A DNA stretch of 64,000 nt, taken from contig NZ_CP126969.1 in the NCBI RefSeq assembly GCF_030252165.1, positions 806,001 to 870,000 on the forward strand. Direction: 5' to 3'. The stretch is from Corynebacterium breve. Its GTDB lineage: Bacteria; Actinomycetota; Actinomycetes; Mycobacteriales; Mycobacteriaceae. The notes below the pieces were generated by a model. The model did not search any database. It saw only the letters and a program-made list of their open reading frames with translations, and was not told where the DNA came from. Both the position numbers and the translations under genes were made by a program. This document shows positions 32,864 to 42,427 of this stretch, in pieces; position 1 is the stretch's first letter; the number at the start of each line of letters is the position of its first letter.

Positions 32864-34447
32864 TTAGACTGCGGTTGACCCCTCCTGGGTTCCATGGATA
32901 GCTTCACGAGCTTGGGAGAAGGAAAGATCCGGGTGGGCGTTGGAGTACTCAGTGATCGCGAGCGCTTCGTCGAACTCCGCTGGGGCTTCCTCGGGTGCGC
33001 GGGTGAGAAGTGAGACGATGATCATGGCAGCGGTGGCGGCGATGAAGCCTGGAACGATTTCGTAGATCATCGAGGAGGTCGCTTCGAGGTTACCCCAGAC
33101 AAACGACACGACAGCGCCGGTGGTCATGCCTGCGATGGCACCCGGCGCAGTCAGGCGTTTCCAGTACAAGGCTGCAATCATGACAGGACCAAACGCCGAG
33201 CCAAAACCAGCCCATGCAAAGCCGACGAGGCTGAGGATGGAGTCGGAAGGGTTGACAGCCAAGATGATGGCAACCAGTGCGACTACAACAACCATCACTC
33301 GCGACCACAACAGCAGAACGCGACCCGGGGCTTGCTTCTTCGCGAATACGCGGTAGAGATCTTCGACAAGCGCCGACGCAGTGATCAAGAGCTGCGAGGA
33401 CATCGTGGACATGATGGCGGCAAGTACGGCGGTCAAAATGACTCCCGCGATCAGTGGGTGGAAAAGCAAGCGCGCGAGGTCGAGGAAGATCGTCTCGTAG
33501 CTCGTTGTATCGGTGATCGTCTCGCCCTTTTGAGCAAAGTAGACAGTGGAGATGATCGCCGTAGCGATCGCACCGATGTAGCACAGAGTCACCCAGAAGA
33601 CTCCGGTGACGCGACCTTGCTTGGCTTCGGATGGATTGCGCAGCGCCATGAACCTGGTGACGATGTGCGGCTGGCCCATGTAACCCAAGCCCCAAGCGAG
33701 GTTGCCGATGATCGCAGCAAGTGAGACCCCGGAGACAAGATTGAAGTATGTCGGGTTGCCTTCGGGGTGCGGTCCGTAGGCGTTGTTGGTGGCAAATGTG
33801 AACAGCTCGGAGACGTTGTCCAATGCGAAGAATGCCATGACAGGGACGATGATCAGAGCGGCGAACATCAGCAGACCTTGAACCACGTCGGTGTAGGACA
33901 CAGCGAGGAAGCCGCCAACGAAGGTATAAATCACGGTAATAGAGCCGACGATCAGCATTCCGGTGAGGTAGTCGCCGTGGAAAGTGGACTCGAAGTAGCG
34001 CCCGCCGGCGACCATGCCGGAGGATACATAGAAGGTAAAGAAGAAGATGATGATGCCGGCCGCGATGATGCGCAGGAGGCGCGACGAGTCATGCAAGCGG
34101 TTCTCAAAGAAGCTTGGCAGGGTGATCGAGTTGTTGGCCACCTCCGAGTAGGAGCGCAGACGCGGTGCGATCCACTTCCAGTTGGCCCAGGTGCCGATGA
34201 GCAGACCAATGACGATCCACAGCTCACTCATGCCGGTGGCGAAAAGCGCGCCGGGAAGACCCATCAAAAGCCAGCCAGACATATCCGATGCGCCTGCGGA
34301 AAGACCGGCGACAAATGGGTGGAGGCCACGATCGCCAAGGACGTAGTCGTCGTATTTCTTGGTGCGACGCCATGAGTAGAAACCGATGCTCAGCATCACC
34401 CCGAAATATAAAACGATGGCGACAATGATCCATGCGTTGTCGGTCAT
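32864..34447 (-). CDS. putP: Sodium/proline symporter PutP
   Basis: This 527-residue protein is a sodium:solute symporter (SSS family) with about 13 hydrophobic helices. It begins MTDNAWIIVAIVLYFGVMLS, the PutP pattern, and contains SAGASDMSGWLLMGLPGA and the sodium-site region GWGLGYMGQPHIV-type. From memory the C. glutamicum PutP begins MTDNAW as well. ATG 34447 is preceded by AAAGG; the in-frame ATG at 34462 gives five extra residues. It imports proline with Na+ for use as carbon and nitrogen source or osmoprotectant. It is divergent from the SNF2 helicase gene. Confidence 0.94.
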   Translation of the reverse strand: MTDNAWIIVAIVLYFGVMLSIGFYSWRRTKKYDDYVLGDRGLHPFVAGLSAGASDMSGWLLMGLPGALFATGMSELWIVIGLLIGTWANWKWIAPRLRSYSEVANNSITLPSFFENRLHDSSRLLRIIAAGIIIFFFTFYVSSGMVAGGRYFESTFHGDYLTGMLIVGSITVIYTFVGGFLAVSYTDVVQGLLMFAALIIVPVMAFFALDNVSELFTFATNNAYGPHPEGNPTYFNLVSGVSLAAIIGNLAWGLGYMGQPHIVTRFMALRNPSEAKQGRVTGVFWVTLCYIGAIATAIISTVYFAQKGETITDTTSYETIFLDLARLLFHPLIAGVILTAVLAAIMSTMSSQLLITASALVEDLYRVFAKKQAPGRVLLLWSRVMVVVVALVAIILAVNPSDSILSLVGFAWAGFGSAFGPVMIAALYWKRLTAPGAIAGMTTGAVVSFVWGNLEATSSMIYEIVPGFIAATAAMIIVSLLTRAPEEAPAEFDEALAITEYSNAHPDLSFSQAREAIHGTQEGSTAV

Positions 34448-34559
34448 GGGTAGGCCTTTCAATTTTCCTGGGTGACAAGGGGCACAAAATTAGCAATGAC
34501 ACTACTGTACGTAGTTGATTTACAGTGACGAAATCGCTAAAGGTGGTAAAAAGGAACTT

Positions 34560-37500
34560 ATGCCTAAATTCCTTCTCCACGGGCTCTGGTTGCCAGACTC
34601 CGGACTCAACCTCTGGGTTGAGATGGTGGAAGGCCACAAGATCGTGCTGCCTTCCGCTGCAGCACCGGGCACGTTTCCTCCTGTCATCGAGGCATTGCTT
34701 GACGACGAACACTTTCGCCGTCGCGTAAACATCAAATTGCAGACGCCTAAAGGTCGCCACGTAGAGCTGCGCATCCCAGCCGCAGCTTTTGCCCCCGAAG
34801 AGACGATTTCGTTCTTGAGCCAGATCGCGTTTCTCGACGACAACAGTCCCGCTGCAACGAAGGAACAGCGCGCAGCGATCGCCCCCGATTTGTACTGGAT
34901 TATCCGCATGTACACGGGCATCACCAAGTTTGCGCGCGCCGGGCGGGTGACGATTCGCGTGAACTACGCCGATCATCAGTGGTATCCGGAGTGGCAGTTG
35001 GGCACCGGATTGGAAGAGCGCGGTTGGCTGGCGGACATGGTCGCGGCAGCGCCGGGTGTCATCGCAATTAACAATGTCAACCTCACCGAATCCATCGCGC
35101 AGACGTTTGTGCACTGGATTGTTTCGGCGCGTTTGCGCCACCTCCTTGAGGTGCAGCGTCCGTACCCATGGCATGACTTCGCTGAGTCGCTTTTGATGTC
35201 CGCGCCTTTGCGTCGCGGGAACCCGCAGTTGCTCAAGCATATGAATGCGTGGAACGGGTCAATTACAGCGGTCAACGTTCAGCTCGTCTTCATCGTTGAG
35301 CAGCCCGAAGACACCGAGCAAGCAGCTGACCCCGGGGCTCAGCAATGGCCTGTGCGATTGCAGGTGCGCAGCGGTACTGATGCCCCGCGCCCCATCAGAT
35401 TAGGGGAGCTGGACCCGAACAGCACAGAGCGGTTGAAGAACTCTTTGCGCCAAGCGATCACCATCACGTCCCTTGTGGATGCCACTTTGCATCCACGCCG
35501 CATGTTCTTCGACGACGACCAGGTTGCCGGCGATTGGGACGTATTTCTTTCCACTGAAGACATCGTTCGCTTTGTGCAGCATGAAGCAACGCGACTCAAG
35601 GCAGCAGGCTTTACGGTCATGTTGCCGCGCGCGTGGTCCACCGCAGAGACGTCGGCGAAGTTGAACGTTCAGCGTGCTTCCGAGGGCGCCGACGGTTCTT
35701 CGGTGACTCGGTTGGGCTTTGATCAGCTGGTCAGCTATGACTGGCGAGTAAGTGTGGGGGATACGCAGCTCACCCACGAGGAGATGCAGGACCTCATCCG
35801 CTCCAAATCCGGGTTAATCAAACTGCGTGGCGAATGGGTTTTGGCCGACAACTCTTCGCTGGCGAAGATCCAGGAATACATGGAGAAGCTGTCCAAGCGC
35901 TCCACCGAGCAGATGAAAAAGCGCCTTGAGCAAGCAGCGATGCGTGCTGAGTTTGCCAAGGCCAATGGGGATCCGAACTTTCTTGCGCTGGAGGCGGAGG
36001 TCGAACGTCTGCGCGACGAGTACAACGCCGCGCTAGAGGGCGAAGGCGGTGTTGTCACAGCGGAGGAGCTGCGCGCGCTCGCGCTGGAATCACTGGCCGA
36101 CGAGCCACTCGAATTCACTGGTTCGCCGTGGTTTACCTCTCTCATGGGTGGCCCAGATCGACCGGCCCCAGAGCGAATTGCGATTCCGGACACCGTTCAG
36201 GTGGAGCTACGCGAATATCAGCGTCGCGGCGTGGACTGGCTGTATTACATGTCACGCAACAACTTAGGGGCTGTGCTTGCCGACGACATGGGGTTGGGTA
36301 AGACCCTGCAACTTCTCACGCTACTGGCAGTGGAGGCAGACCGTGGCGAGCGTGGCGGACCAACTTTGGTGGTAGCGCCGACTTCGGTGGTGGGTAACTG
36401 GGCCAACGAGGCGCGTCGGTTTGTGCCGCATCTCAAGGTGGAAGTGCATCACGGGGCTGAGCGTCTGCACGGCTTGGACCTGCAAGAAAGAATCGACAAC
36501 ATCGACATACTGATTACCTCGTATGGCGTTGTGGGGCGTGACTTCAAGGAGCTTTCGGTTTTTGAGTGGGACCATGTTGTGCTCGATGAGGCGCAGGCGA
36601 TCAAGAACTCGTCGACACGCGCCTCGCGCAGCGTCCGGGCGATTCCTGCGCGTCACCGCATTGCTTTGACTGGTACGCCGATTGAAAACCGGCTGAGTGA
36701 AATGCGCTCAATCCTCGACTTTGTCAACCCAGGCATGCTGGGTGGAGCGAGCTTTTTCCGCAACCACTTTTCCAAGCCGATCGAAACGGCGCGAAATGAA
36801 GAGCTGGCCATGGAGATGGGCGAGAGGCTGCGGACGTTGACTGCACCCTTTATCTTGCGCAGGCTGAAGACCGATCCTGCCATTATCGACGATCTGCCGG
36901 AGAAGGACGAGCAAATCGTCGTGGTGGATATGACCGCAGAGCAGGCCGCGCTGTACAAGGCGCTGACCGATTCGATGCAGCAGGCGTTGGAGGAGCGCAG
37001 CGGCATGGCGCGCAAGGGGCTAGTCCTAGCCACGATCACGCGCATCAAGCAGATTTGCAATCACCCGGCGCACTACCTGGGCGATGGCTCGACAGTGACC
37101 GTGAACGGTAAACACCGCTCGGGCAAAGTGGAGGAACTGATGAAGCTGCTTAACAACGCGGTGGAACAAGATCGTCGCGTGCTGATCTTCACCCAGTACA
37201 AAGCTTTCGGTGATATTTTGCAGCCGTACCTATCCACTCGGTTTGGCGAGCACATTCCGTTCTTGCACGGCGGCGTGACCAAGAACCAGCGTGACAAGAT
37301 GGTGGCATCGTTCCAAAAGGCTGACGGACCGCGAGCGATGATCTTGTCGCTGAAGGCTGGGGGTACCGGCTTAAACCTCACCGCAGCCTCGATCGTCATT
37401 CATATGGACCGCTGGTGGAACCCCGCCGTGGAGAACCAGGCTACCGACCGTGCCTACCGCATTGGCCAAGACAAAGATGTCGATGTGTACAAGATGATCA

Positions 37501-37652
37501 CCAGGGGAACGATGGAAGAATCGATCCAAGATGTTCTCGACGGGAAAATGCACCTGGCTGGAACCGTGGTGGGCGAGGGGGAAGGCTGGATCACCGAGCT
37601 GGATTCAGAAGACTTGGCCCGTCTGATCAGCTACCGTGCGGAAGAGGACTAG
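34560..37652 (+). CDS. SNF2-family helicase (DEAD/DEAH, bacterial SNF2_assoc type)
   Basis: This 1030-residue protein has an N-terminal half of bacterial SNF2-associated type with coiled-coil near 450-500 (KRSTEQMKKRLEQAAMRAEF) and a C-terminal Swi2/Snf2 ATPase. Motifs are LADDMGLGKTLQLLT, VVLDEAQAIKN, ALTGTPIENRL and WWNPAVENQATDRAYRIGQ. It translocates on duplex DNA and is linked to repair or transcription-complex removal. ATG 34560 has AAGGA at 34551-34555; an in-frame ATG at 34515 lacks one. The next gene encodes a SWIM zinc-finger protein, a recurring SNF2 partner. Confidence 0.93.
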   Translation: MPKFLLHGLWLPDSGLNLWVEMVEGHKIVLPSAAAPGTFPPVIEALLDDEHFRRRVNIKLQTPKGRHVELRIPAAAFAPEETISFLSQIAFLDDNSPAATKEQRAAIAPDLYWIIRMYTGITKFARAGRVTIRVNYADHQWYPEWQLGTGLEERGWLADMVAAAPGVIAINNVNLTESIAQTFVHWIVSARLRHLLEVQRPYPWHDFAESLLMSAPLRRGNPQLLKHMNAWNGSITAVNVQLVFIVEQPEDTEQAADPGAQQWPVRLQVRSGTDAPRPIRLGELDPNSTERLKNSLRQAITITSLVDATLHPRRMFFDDDQVAGDWDVFLSTEDIVRFVQHEATRLKAAGFTVMLPRAWSTAETSAKLNVQRASEGADGSSVTRLGFDQLVSYDWRVSVGDTQLTHEEMQDLIRSKSGLIKLRGEWVLADNSSLAKIQEYMEKLSKRSTEQMKKRLEQAAMRAEFAKANGDPNFLALEAEVERLRDEYNAALEGEGGVVTAEELRALALESLADEPLEFTGSPWFTSLMGGPDRPAPERIAIPDTVQVELREYQRRGVDWLYYMSRNNLGAVLADDMGLGKTLQLLTLLAVEADRGERGGPTLVVAPTSVVGNWANEARRFVPHLKVEVHHGAERLHGLDLQERIDNIDILITSYGVVGRDFKELSVFEWDHVVLDEAQAIKNSSTRASRSVRAIPARHRIALTGTPIENRLSEMRSILDFVNPGMLGGASFFRNHFSKPIETARNEELAMEMGERLRTLTAPFILRRLKTDPAIIDDLPEKDEQIVVVDMTAEQAALYKALTDSMQQALEERSGMARKGLVLATITRIKQICNHPAHYLGDGSTVTVNGKHRSGKVEELMKLLNNAVEQDRRVLIFTQYKAFGDILQPYLSTRFGEHIPFLHGGVTKNQRDKMVASFQKADGPRAMILSLKAGGTGLNLTAASIVIHMDRWWNPAVENQATDRAYRIGQDKDVDVYKMITRGTMEESIQDVLDGKMHLAGTVVGEGEGWITELDSEDLARLISYRAEED

Positions 37653-37664
37653 GAAGAGGACTAG
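37641..37664 (+). repeat. 12-bp tandem duplication spanning the SNF2 stop codon
   Basis: GAAGAGGACTAG occurs twice in perfect tandem (37641-37652 and 37653-37664), so the codons Glu-Glu-Asp-stop of the helicase are repeated. The second copy runs into GGAGG, the ribosome binding site of the SWIM gene. Confidence 0.97.
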
Positions 37665-37677
37665 GAGGTACAACGAG

Positions 37678-38481
37678 ATGGTTCGTCCACAGGAAGACAA
37701 CGTTATTTACGCCAACTTTGGCGCGAAGAAGCGCGTGACCAATGCTGCCGAGGTCAACGTTCCTCCACGTCCAACAGGCGTGACATGGTCGCCGGGCTCC
37801 ATGCGCGTTTTCAATGCAGCGGTGCGTAAGACTGACCAGGGGCGAGTGACTCGTGGACGGCAGTACGCAGCCAGTGGGCAAGTAATCGACATTCAAATTC
37901 GCCTCGGAGCGGCGCACGGGCAGGTGGCCGGTTCCCAGAACCAGCCTTTTTCCGTGGTGATGCGCCTACCGTATCGTTCACCGGATGATTTGGGCGAAGT
38001 GACAAAATTGCTGGCCCAGACTCCCAACGGGATTACCAAAGCTCGACGGGGTGATATTTCCCAGGACGTGCTCGATGTCTTGCTCGGTGACGAAGGCGAC
38101 GACATCTGGTTTTCTTGCGACTGCCCCGATCCATCCAACGTGTGTAAACACTCCGTGGCTGTGGCCGAGAAATTGGCCGCGAAAATCGATGCCGATCCGA
38201 CGTTGCTTTTTCAGTTGCGCGGGATCGACCTGAACTCGCTGGAACGCACGGTACGAGTTGCTGCAGTTTCTGTGTCCAAGGCAAATGCGGAGGAAGGGTC
38301 CGAGTATTTTTGGACGGGCCGTGCCATGCCGGACCTGCCCGATCCGAAGGTCGCCCCAATGCTCGATGATTCCGACCTTGATCTTCTCCACGCCGCAATG
38401 CAGTCCATCTCATTTACCAATATCGACCAGCTTCGCGCAGTAGCTGACATCGAAGATCTCTACGACGAATTAACCCGTTAG
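37678..38481 (+). CDS. SWIM zinc-finger protein
   Basis: This 267-residue protein has the SWIM motif CDCPDPSNVCKHSVAV (CxC...CxH), a zinc finger found next to SNF2 helicases. N-terminal sequence IYANFGAKK and GRQYAASGQVIDIQI precede it. ATG 37678 has AGGAGG 9 nt upstream and lies 25 bp after the helicase stop. It probably works with the SNF2 helicase as a DNA or protein-binding cofactor. The longer open frame from 37636 overlaps the helicase end. Confidence 0.91.
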   Translation: MVRPQEDNVIYANFGAKKRVTNAAEVNVPPRPTGVTWSPGSMRVFNAAVRKTDQGRVTRGRQYAASGQVIDIQIRLGAAHGQVAGSQNQPFSVVMRLPYRSPDDLGEVTKLLAQTPNGITKARRGDISQDVLDVLLGDEGDDIWFSCDCPDPSNVCKHSVAVAEKLAAKIDADPTLLFQLRGIDLNSLERTVRVAAVSVSKANAEEGSEYFWTGRAMPDLPDPKVAPMLDDSDLDLLHAAMQSISFTNIDQLRAVADIEDLYDELTR

Positions 38482-38539
38482 CCTGCGCGTTCGATTCAGC
38501 CGGGCAGCCATGTCGGAACCGAATGCTACAACTGGACCC

Positions 38540-39676
38540 ATGAACACACTAACCTTCATTCATTCTTCTGACCTGCAGTTAGGCATGACGCGCAAGTTCC
38601 TCGATAGCGACGCACAATCGCGTTTCGACGACTCTCGGCTCCGCGCAGTCGAGCGACTAGGCATGCTTGCCGACGAGCGCGGCGCCGAATTTATCGTCAT
38701 CGCCGGAGACGTTTTCGAGCACAACTCCCTAGACCCGCGCACGATTGGCCGCGCGGTCGAACTGCTTTCCCGGCTTCCTGTCCCGGTGTATCTCTTGCCC
38801 GGTAACCATGATCCCCTTATTGCCGATTCGATTTTTAACCGCACGCGCGACATCGACAATGTCACCGTGATTGAAGAAAGCTCTGTGATCGAGGTTCGAC
38901 CTGGAGTGGAGCTTATCGGTGCCCCATTGATCGCGAAGCACGCGAGTGAAGACCTTGTTGCAGTGGCGCTGCGTGACCTAGAACCCAGTGATGCTCTTCG
39001 AGTGCTTGTAGGGCATGGACAGGTTGCTTCCTTTTCTAGCGAACCAGCACCTGGTCTCATCGACCTTGACAACATTGAGTCGAGGATTGCGGATGGGACG
39101 ATCGACTATGTGGCGTTGGGTGATACCCACTCCACTCAATCCTTGGGCACCAGCGGGCGAGTGTGGTTTTCTGGCTCGCCCGAGGTAACGGATTTTCATG
39201 ACTTTGTTCCAGGTTCCGCGGGCGGAGAGGTCGATTCCGGCAATGCCCTCGTGGTGACCCTTAGCGGTGATGACATCGACGTTGAGAAAGTACACACCGG
39301 CCAGTGGCGTTTTGAAGCGCTGAGCTGGGAAGTCTCTGACCTAGATGATGTCAGAGCGTTATTGGCAGACCTTGATACGTACGAAGACAAGGCACGCACC
39401 GTGATTAAGTATTCAATTTCGGGGACTCTTGGTTTAGAAGCTACGCGCATGTTGGAAGCGGGCATAGCCAAACAGGAACCCGTGTTCGGCGCTTTGTACG
39501 AGCGGGACCGCCTGTGGGATTTGCACCTAGAACCCAGCGATGAAGAGATGGCGAACCTGCCACTCCAAGGTTTCGCACGCTCTGCGATGGGCGAGCTTGT
39601 GACTTCAGCGTCCAATAACGATCCAACTGCTCGCGATGCCGTAAATCTACTTTTCCGTCTCAGCCAGGAGGCGTAA
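38540..39676 (+). CDS. Mre11/SbcD-like DNA repair metallophosphoesterase (YhaO type)
   Basis: This 378-residue nuclease has the five phosphodiesterase motifs: HSSDLQLG, IAGDVFEHN, LPGNHDPL, VGHGQ and LGDTHS. It is the nuclease half of an Mre11-Rad50/SbcCD-like pair; the ATPase gene begins 4 bp after its stop. In the family the nuclease trims double-strand break ends with Mn2+. I choose ATG 38540, which starts MNTLTFIHSSDLQ close to the first motif; ATG 38510 would add 10 residues with no visible function. The first and last motifs use DLQ and DTH rather than the classic DxH and GHxH. Confidence 0.92.
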   Translation: MNTLTFIHSSDLQLGMTRKFLDSDAQSRFDDSRLRAVERLGMLADERGAEFIVIAGDVFEHNSLDPRTIGRAVELLSRLPVPVYLLPGNHDPLIADSIFNRTRDIDNVTVIEESSVIEVRPGVELIGAPLIAKHASEDLVAVALRDLEPSDALRVLVGHGQVASFSSEPAPGLIDLDNIESRIADGTIDYVALGDTHSTQSLGTSGRVWFSGSPEVTDFHDFVPGSAGGEVDSGNALVVTLSGDDIDVEKVHTGQWRFEALSWEVSDLDDVRALLADLDTYEDKARTVIKYSISGTLGLEATRMLEAGIAKQEPVFGALYERDRLWDLHLEPSDEEMANLPLQGFARSAMGELVTSASNNDPTARDAVNLLFRLSQEA

Positions 39677-39679
39677 CTC

Positions 39680-42319
39680 ATGCGAATTCACTCTCTCACG
39701 CTAGACAACGTCCGTGGTATCGAGCACCTTGAGCTCGCTGATCTGCCCGAAACCGGAGTCATCGTGATTCACGGTGAGAACGAGGCGGGAAAATCAACAA
39801 TCCTTGACGCCTTAGATGCGGTATTGAACCAACGCCACGGGGCGAAGAACTCGGCAGTGAAGCAGCTGCAGCCGGTGCATCGTGATGTACCTCCAGAAGT
39901 TTTTCTCCATGCAACCATCGGCCCGTACACGTTCAAGCTGCGGAAGCAATGGCTCTCCCGCGCCGCGACTGAGCTAGAACTTGTTGCCCCACAACGCGCC
40001 AATTTCAAAGGCCGAGAAGCCGACGACAAACTTGCAGACATCATCGCCGAGCACATGGATGCCGAGCTTGCACAAACACTTTTCATGCGGCAGAACGCGG
40101 TTCCAAGTGGCATTAAGGCGGTAGGGATTCCCAGCATGACTCATGCTTTGGATCGTGAAGTCGGGGAAGACTCCACGGGAACCGAAGACACCGAACTCCT
40201 GCAACGCATTGAATCGGAGTACCAGAGATACTTCACCCCCAAGGGAAAACCCGTCAAGGAGATCACCCAGCGTATCGAGAAAATTGCAGAATTTACGGCG
40301 TTGCTTGAGGACAAGCGACGCGAGAAAGACCGCCTAGGGGAGCGGGTTGACGAAGTTGATCGGAAACACCGTGAGATCGAAGGAATCCGATCTGAACTTC
40401 CTGATGCCGTCCGCGAAGTAGAGGAATTGCAGAAACAGTTTGTCACCGCGCAGAAGACCAAGGATGCTGCAGACCAGGCAGCCGAGCGGGCATATCACGC
40501 GGAAGCGGCGCTGAAGCGAATCTTGGCAGATAAGCAACATCGTGAGTTATTGGTAGAACGACTTGAACTGGCGAAAGCGAACAGGACTGCTCTTGCAGCG
40601 CAGGTCTCTGAATTGTCTGCGAAAACTAAAGCGGAAAGTGACAAGATTGCGGAGTTAGAACTGCATCGCGACACCGCTGTCGAACAAGAGAAGAAAGCCC
40701 GCAAAGCGCTTCGCGAGGCACAAAATCTTCGCGACAACACACGAGCAAGCTCAAAGCTCACTGCCTTACGCGCCTTGATCGACGATTGGCACAAAGCCGA
40801 CGAAGAAGTAGCCCGCCTGCGATCGGAACTTCCCGAGCGGACTATCTCTGATGATGATGTCAGCGCGGTGGAAGATGCCTCCAACGAGCTCCTGATCCAG
40901 AAACGTCTCCGTGAAGCTTCCGCGGCCAAACTCATCATCTCTCGACCTACTTCAGGCGAAGTACTTGTCGACGACACTCCGGTTGAACTGTCTGGCGAGA
41001 CTTTCATCGAACTCCATGACGGCACAAGGCTGGAGTTAGACAACTTTGCTGCGACGTTCCAAGCCGCAGCGACCAGTAGTGATTCAGTGTCTGCGGTGGA
41101 GAACGCAGAGCACGCCTTGAGCGAGCTGCTCGACGAGCTTGGATGCGCAGAGCTTGCAGAGGTTCGTCTCAAGCGTGATCAGCATCGTGAAGTTACCGCG
41201 CAACTGAGCAGTGCGGTGGACAGTAGAAAATCAATTCTTGGGACACGTGAGATCGATGACATTAAGGCGGAGATCGAGAATCTAGAAGAACAGCTTGATA
41301 GTTTTCGCGAAAGTGCAGATGCGCTCACTGAAGAAGAAGCTGAGCGACGGGTACAAGAAAATCAGGAAGCCTTCGATCAGGCGTCGATTTTGGCACGTAG
41401 TGCAGAGGCGCAATTGGGCGGTTGGGCTGCCCGAAAAGCGCATACTGAGCTGGAGATTGTTCGCGCTAGGTTGCAGGCCGCTGAGGAAGCTGTCAAGACC
41501 GCGACCAGCGAGCTAGACACGCAGTTGGAAAAACTATCAGACGAGGACTTTGCGCTGAAGCTTCATGAAGCCACTACGACTCATGAAACAACAAGAAAGG
41601 CATTGGAGCTAGCACGCGAGGAATTGGAAGCAGCGAGACCAGACCTTGCCGAGAGTCTGCTGAATGGTGCCACAGCACGGGTAGAGAATCTGAAGAAACG
41701 CGAAAGTGACGCGCATATTCGGATCGTCGAGCTCACCAGCCACATTGAGACGGCACAAGGCATCGCGGAGGAAGTGGATCAACTCGAAGCCAAGGTTGCT
41801 CAGCTTTCAACCGAGGCAGATCGTGTTCAGCGGCGCGCGGATGCGGTGAATCTACTCCGAAGCACGATGCATTCGTATCGTGACGCAGCTCGAAAGCGTT
41901 ATGCCGAGCCATTTGCGCGTGCACTCAATAGGTATGCATCGATCGTGTTTGGGCCTGAGGTGAGCTTTGAGCTGGATGATGACTTGCAAGTAGTGGAGCG
42001 TTCGCTCGCAGGAGCTACGGTGCCTTTAGAGCAATTGTCGGGTGGAGCGAAGGAGCAGCTCGCAGTCCTTACCCGCTTTGCGATCGCTGAATTAGCCTCC
42101 GGGGGGACTGAAGCAGGTTCGGTGCCGGTTGTTGTCGATGATGCCTTGGGCTCCACCGATCCACAGCGTCTCAAACTGATGAACACATTGTTCAACACGG
42201 TCGGGATGAATAATCAGGTGCTTGTGCTGACGTGTTACCCACAAAGGTTTGACCGAGTGAATACCGCAGCGCGTCACTCAATCGACGACTTGAAATCTAC
42301 GGGCGAGAACCCGCACTAG
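39680..42319 (+). CDS. Rad50/SbcC-like ATPase (YhaN type, no zinc hook)
   Basis: This 879-residue SMC-like ATPase has an N-terminal Walker A GENEAGKST and the signature and Walker B near the C-terminus (LEQLSGGAKEQLAVLTRF and VPVVVDDALGSTD). Two long coiled coils fill about 170-360 and 480-730. The middle has a beta-rich insert near 415-460 (RPTSGEVLVDDTPVELSG) in place of the Rad50 CxxC zinc hook; I see no CxxC in the whole protein. It should form the DNA-end tethering complex with the nuclease encoded 4 bp upstream. Confidence 0.92.
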   Translation: MRIHSLTLDNVRGIEHLELADLPETGVIVIHGENEAGKSTILDALDAVLNQRHGAKNSAVKQLQPVHRDVPPEVFLHATIGPYTFKLRKQWLSRAATELELVAPQRANFKGREADDKLADIIAEHMDAELAQTLFMRQNAVPSGIKAVGIPSMTHALDREVGEDSTGTEDTELLQRIESEYQRYFTPKGKPVKEITQRIEKIAEFTALLEDKRREKDRLGERVDEVDRKHREIEGIRSELPDAVREVEELQKQFVTAQKTKDAADQAAERAYHAEAALKRILADKQHRELLVERLELAKANRTALAAQVSELSAKTKAESDKIAELELHRDTAVEQEKKARKALREAQNLRDNTRASSKLTALRALIDDWHKADEEVARLRSELPERTISDDDVSAVEDASNELLIQKRLREASAAKLIISRPTSGEVLVDDTPVELSGETFIELHDGTRLELDNFAATFQAAATSSDSVSAVENAEHALSELLDELGCAELAEVRLKRDQHREVTAQLSSAVDSRKSILGTREIDDIKAEIENLEEQLDSFRESADALTEEEAERRVQENQEAFDQASILARSAEAQLGGWAARKAHTELEIVRARLQAAEEAVKTATSELDTQLEKLSDEDFALKLHEATTTHETTRKALELAREELEAARPDLAESLLNGATARVENLKKRESDAHIRIVELTSHIETAQGIAEEVDQLEAKVAQLSTEADRVQRRADAVNLLRSTMHSYRDAARKRYAEPFARALNRYASIVFGPEVSFELDDDLQVVERSLAGATVPLEQLSGGAKEQLAVLTRFAIAELASGGTEAGSVPVVVDDALGSTDPQRLKLMNTLFNTVGMNNQVLVLTCYPQRFDRVNTAARHSIDDLKSTGENPH

Positions 42320-42341
42320 ATAATTGCACTGGGAAAAGGAA

Positions 42342-42411
42342 CCACCACCGGTCGCCCCGCGCTCTTGAGAGGAGGAAAGTAATTTAAGCGCGGTGGGGTA
42401 ACCGGTGGTGG
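42342..42411. terminator. Long bidirectional hairpin between rad50-like gene and yceI
   Basis: CCACCACCGGT at 42342-42352 pairs with ACCGGTGGTGG at 42401-42411, and CGCCCCGCGCT (42353-42363) with AGCGCGG...GGGG (42387-42398) apart from a small bulge. The roughly 22-bp stem has a 23-nt loop. It lies between convergent stops. No clean U-tract follows on either strand, so it could also be an mRNA-stabilising hairpin. Confidence 0.6.
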
Positions 42412-42427
42412 AAATCTATGGAGTGGC

